Of a stretch of DNA of 64,000 nt, positions 61,235-64,000 are shown in pieces (the first letter of the stretch is position 1; every line of letters starts with the position of its first letter). The notes beneath the pieces are model-generated. The model was not told where the DNA came from. It ran no database searches and saw only the letters and a list, made by a program, of their open reading frames with translations. This DNA is from Kiloniella spongiae. GTDB lineage: Bacteria; Pseudomonadota; Alphaproteobacteria; Kiloniellales; Kiloniellaceae. The position numbers and the translations under genes are program-made. Location of the stretch: assembly GCF_001026905.1 (NCBI RefSeq), contig NZ_LAQL01000006.1:429300-493299 (forward strand). Reading direction: 5' to 3'.

Positions 61235-61867
61235 ATGCCCAATCGATTTTTACACCTTCAATTTTTGCGTCACGCAAAAAGTTCCAAGGCCAACCGCAAT
61301 CAGCAACGCGGGTACGCGCTGTTGATGGTATTGTTTGGTCTGGTTCTTCTGGGTCTTGTTGCGGCGCGTTTTGGCACCCTGGCCAGCACCGATGTCAAGG
61401 TCGTTCGTAATATGGGCGAAACAGCGAAGATTGACGCCATGGTTGATAGTGCCTTGCTTCGCGTGATTGACGGTCTGATGCAGGATAAAGCGTCGGGTTT
61501 CTGGCGGGCGGATGGCTCTCGCTATCAATGGCGGGAACAACAGTTCGAGATCATAGCAATCATTAGTGATCAGGCGCTTCGCCCTGATGAAACTGAAAAT
61601 ACTCCTCCCGCTGATACCAGTAAACAGTTCAACAAAAGACTGTCCGAACCAGAGAGCAATATCTGGCAGGCGACAAAAGATCTTCGCATCGAACGCCTGA
61701 GTATCGGAAACGGCCTCAAACTATCCCAGCGTGCCATCGCACGCATAGAACTTTCGGTTGAAAATATTGATGAAAGCAATATGAGACGCAAAACAATAAA
61801 GGTCAGACTCACCGGCCCAAGGCAAAAGCCGTTTCAGATACTTGGGGAAGAAGTGCCAGAGAAATAG
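61235..61867 (+). CDS. Short GspK-like type II secretion minor pseudopilin
   Basis: About 210 aa. RGYALLMVLFGLVLLGLVAARFGTLASTDVKVVRN is a type IV pilin-like N-terminal helix preceded by a basic leader. WRADGSRYQWREQQFEIIAIISDQALRPDE corresponds to the start of the GspK globular domain. GspK proteins are usually about 300 aa with a large inserted domain; here that middle part is missing, while a C-terminal strand region (IARIELSVENIDE...RLTGPRQKPFQILG) remains. ATG 61235 is used; TTG 61211 is an alternative. It may be an internally deleted gene. Confidence 0.65.
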   Translation: MPNRFLHLQFLRHAKSSKANRNQQRGYALLMVLFGLVLLGLVAARFGTLASTDVKVVRNMGETAKIDAMVDSALLRVIDGLMQDKASGFWRADGSRYQWREQQFEIIAIISDQALRPDETENTPPADTSKQFNKRLSEPESNIWQATKDLRIERLSIGNGLKLSQRAIARIELSVENIDESNMRRKTIKVRLTGPRQKPFQILGEEVPEK

Positions 61868-61890
61868 AACTTGGTGTTGATCTCGCTCTT

Positions 61891-62442
61891 TTAATGTCTC
61901 ATGAAATTAATTGACGGGGGGACGTTCCTGTTCAATTTGTCAAATGGCCTCGTAATAACCCCACAATCCAAGTCGGGATCAGTCGGGGCCACAAACAGGC
62001 GATCAATTGCTGCTTCCAATTCCGTCGGAACGGTAATGGAAACCCTGGCAGCTTTTCCCGTCGCAAGCTGCAGGGCATTGATCACAAAATCCTGTGTCGG
62101 ATCACAAAGGGCAACAAAGATACTGTCGGCATCTTCACCGAGAATAAGCGCCCCCGCGCCTTTGAGGAAACTGGGGTTAAAACGTTCGGGATAGAGTGCC
62201 TCGGTGAGGAAGTCCTCTTTTCCCACCAGCGGGCAATCCAACAAATGAGCCAGAACCTCCGCCAGATCGCGCTCAGCCACAAGGCCCAATTTTGAAACCA
62301 GCGTGTTCAGACACTCTCCGGTCTCAAGTTGTACCGTCTTTGCCCGCTGTAAACTGGCGAGATCCAGCTTACCCGCAGCAACCAACTGGTCACCCAAGGC
62401 ATTCTCAAAAGCAGCGATATCTGAAATCGGTAAAGACGACAC
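61891..62442 (-). pseudogene. gspE: Truncated GspE: N-terminal domain only
   Basis: 183 aa. ENALGDQLVAAGKLDLASLQRAKTVQLETGECLNTLVSKLGLVAERDLAEVLAHLLDCPLV and the following LNPSFLKGAGALIL-like segment are the T2SSE N-terminal (N1/N2) domain. A complete GspE has about 500 to 600 aa with the Walker A ATPase domain, which is absent here; the frame ends DKLNRNVPPSINFMRH. It cannot power secretion. It is convergent with the GspK-like gene. A stand-alone regulatory N-domain is possible but less likely. Confidence 0.75.
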
Positions 62443-62542
62443 AAAAAATCTACTCCCCGTGAAGCTAATCGGATTATAATGAGATATGAAACAATTTATA
62501 AAGGCTAATAATTCAAGTTGTTTGAATTACTGGTATTTTCAT

Positions 62543-63040
62543 TTAAAACTCCCATTCACAATCATATTCATAGGTTTCAAGGTTCAGGGTAAATGGTACC
62601 CAATCAAAGAAATTAAAAACTTGACCGTATAAAATATTATTGGCTACTTCTCTTAAATTTATTCCGTCTGAAGATATTCTTTTGCTAATCCAAGATTCTT
62701 CATTTTGATATACTATAAGTTCTGTAAATGTACTAGCTACAAAGACATTGGGCGTATTTCCAGAAAGAACATCAGTAAGATAGCTATGTTCTGTGTGGTA
62801 TATTATTGCTCTTTTATTGACATCAAATATATAACCTTTTCCTTTAGCTAGTACGAATGCGATTCCTTCATTAACTACTACCTTTGATTCCTGTATATCT
62901 CCTCCTGAAAAGATTCCACAATATTCTTCATAATTATTATCTTCGAAAAGAACAGTGGTTGTTTCTCCTTTTGGAGAATTAAAGAAATGTTCTCTGTATT
63001 CTCCTGACATTGGCTTATTTTTTAATATAGTCGCGTCCAT
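62543..63040 (-). CDS. Putative immunity protein for the adjacent Rhs toxin
   Basis: About 165 aa, AT-rich, no signal peptide and no recognised domain. ATG 63040 follows GAGAAG. It starts 27 bases past the end of the Rhs toxin gene in the same direction, the standard place for a cognate immunity gene. The protein is acidic (CEWEF at the end, many Glu/Asp) and beta-rich by inspection, as many immunity proteins are. The function is inferred from position only. Confidence 0.6.
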   Translation of the reverse strand: MDATILKNKPMSGEYREHFFNSPKGETTTVLFEDNNYEEYCGIFSGGDIQESKVVVNEGIAFVLAKGKGYIFDVNKRAIIYHTEHSYLTDVLSGNTPNVFVASTFTELIVYQNEESWISKRISSDGINLREVANNILYGQVFNFFDWVPFTLNLETYEYDCEWEF

Positions 63041-63067
63041 TCGTTTACTTCTCAACTTTGGGATGTA

Positions 63068-64000
63068 TTAACTACCATTGGGTCTGAATACCCTATGATT
63101 TATCACCCCGTCAATTCTAACTCCTAATTCATATACTCCTTTATTGAGTTTATTGTCACCCAATGCGTAGCCTGGATATTGATACAATCGATATCCTTTG
63201 GGCTTCATTATTGGTGTTGTTTTTAGAATCAAATTGTCGAATGAATATGGAAAGCCATGATATCTGGGGTCATCAAGTTGCCTTTTTAGGACACGTTTAG
63301 TATAAAGGCCAAGTGGCTCTGGAAGAGAACGGACAGTAAAAGTACGATCAATGAGGCGTTTACTGGCTTGATCAGTTAAATTAACAACCAAAGATCCAAA
63401 TTTATCCAAACCTTGCTTCACCAAAGGTTGAGCAGCTTGCACTCCTTTACTGAAGCCATCTAAAACAGGCTTTGCTATAGGTTTCAGAGCTCTACCTGCC
63501 CACATGACTGGCCTAGAAACAGGTATGATTATAGATTCTAAAAGATATACATTGCCTAAAGGCAAGTCCGGTTCGCCTTGGTAAACTAAATATCCATCTT
63601 GAAGATTTTGGCCTTCTCCGCCATCACGACTATTCCTCTGACTATCGAAACCTCCTCCAAAGCGGTCTCGATACCCAAAATCTTCTCTAGGATTTGGCGA
63701 CGGAGAAGGCCGATCATCATTGCTATCGGGGTTACCACCAGGATTACCAAGATTATCCCCGGGCGGATCGTTATCATTATCAGGGTCCCCTCCAAAACCA
63801 GGATCACCTCTGGGATTGCGTCCTGGTTTTGGAGGGTCAGAACGAGGATTAGAAGTATCTTCTTGCCCATCACCATCAGAAAAACCTGATGGATCGGTAT
63901 AGGAAAGTGGATTATTTCGGACGTAGGAATAACGATTAAAACTCTGCGTAGATAATGGATAAGGTATTGTCGGATCCGCTGATAAAAACCTTCCGAGTTC
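63068..64000 (-). CDS. Rhs/YD-repeat polymorphic toxin, C-terminal part (runs off the right edge)
   Basis: The frame is open from the window edge for 310 residues. It begins in the Rhs-associated core end: [38 protein letters not shown]. After DPSG a Gly/Asp/Pro/Asn-rich linker of about 80 residues follows, then a hydrophobic and Ala-rich stretch ([27 protein letters not shown]). The tip, about 65 residues, contains [38 protein letters not shown] and [11 protein letters not shown] do not recognise the tip family; its two His and basic/acidic residues would suit a small nuclease. Rhs proteins encapsulate and deliver such tips to competitors. Confidence 0.88.
   Translation of the reverse strand, partial: ELGRFLSADPTIPYPLSTQSFNRYSYVRNNPLSYTDPSGFSDGDGQEDTSNPRSDPPKPGRNPRGDPGFGGDPDNDNDPPGDNLGNPGGNPDSNDDRPSPSPNPREDFGYRDRFGGGFDSQRNSRDGGEGQNLQDGYLVYQGEPDLPLGNVYLLESIIIPVSRPVMWAGRALKPIAKPVLDGFSKGVQAAQPLVKQGLDKFGSLVVNLTDQASKRLIDRTFTVRSLPEPLGLYTKRVLKRQLDDPRYHGFPYSFDNLILKTTPIMKPKGYRLYQYPGYALGDNKLNKGVYELGVRIDGVINHRVFRPNGS

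Noticed and set aside
63599..63902. Plus-strand frames opposite the Rhs linker
   Set aside because: They reflect the repetitive Gly/Asp/Pro/Asn codons of the minus-strand Rhs linker.

Overview
The window is chromosomal DNA of an alphaproteobacterium. The evidence is the gene order (tsaB-rimI-mucR-fur, miaB-phoH-ybeY-corC-lnt-XRE-metK-trmB, rimP-nusA-ylxR-infB-rbfA-truB-rpsO-pnp), an ornithine-lipid olsBA pair, a MucR/Ros zinc-finger regulator, the fabA/irr divergent pair and the short (390 aa) MetK. The base composition is moderate for the class. A marine Rhodospirillales-type lineage such as Terasakiella or Kiloniella is a guess, not something the sequence proves.

Layout. 1-23 kb is a dense housekeeping block: tRNA modification (tsaB, miaB, trmB, truB), ribosome and RNA metabolism (phoH, ybeY, rimP, nusA, ylxR, infB, rbfA, rpsO, pnp), envelope lipids (olsB, olsA, lnt) and regulators (mucR, fur, XRE). 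Two RNA-level control points stand out: a hairpin plus terminator/antiterminator leader before rimP, and two long hairpins before pnp. 23-48 kb is metabolic and regulatory: a glutathione-transferase/tautomerase operon with its LysR regulator, the fabA-fabB-fabI operon with irr divergent from fabA, thiB-thiP-thiQ behind a TPP riboswitch, nhaA, an OxyR-like regulator that lacks the peroxidatic cysteine, roxA, an atypical class III nucleotidyl cyclase, and a MerR/MFS pair sharing a SoxR-box promoter with a 19-bp spacer.

48.8-55.5 kb is one leftward signalling cluster: REC-PAS-GGDEF-EAL, a membrane kinase with three near-identical FixL-like PAS domains, a single-domain response regulator, and a REC-kinase-REC hybrid. 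Together they look like a phosphorelay tied to c-di-GMP turnover. Each of the three PAS copies keeps the histidine and arginine that FixL uses for haem and oxygen.

From about 55.7 kb the DNA is accessory: an HNH-like pseudogene, the 3' half of a tRNA-Arg(CCG) (a probable attachment site), an AT-rich orphan gene, an excisionase-like HTH protein, a plasmid-type repA with iteron-like repeats, a frameshifted traL, traK and a P-type oriT. This is a decayed mobilizable plasmid or island. It is followed by remnants of a type II secretion cluster (gspO, a short GspK-like protein, the N-terminus only of GspE) and, at the right edge, the C-terminal end of an Rhs polymorphic toxin with an unassigned toxin tip and a likely immunity gene. 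I saw no CRISPR array, rRNA or complete tRNA.
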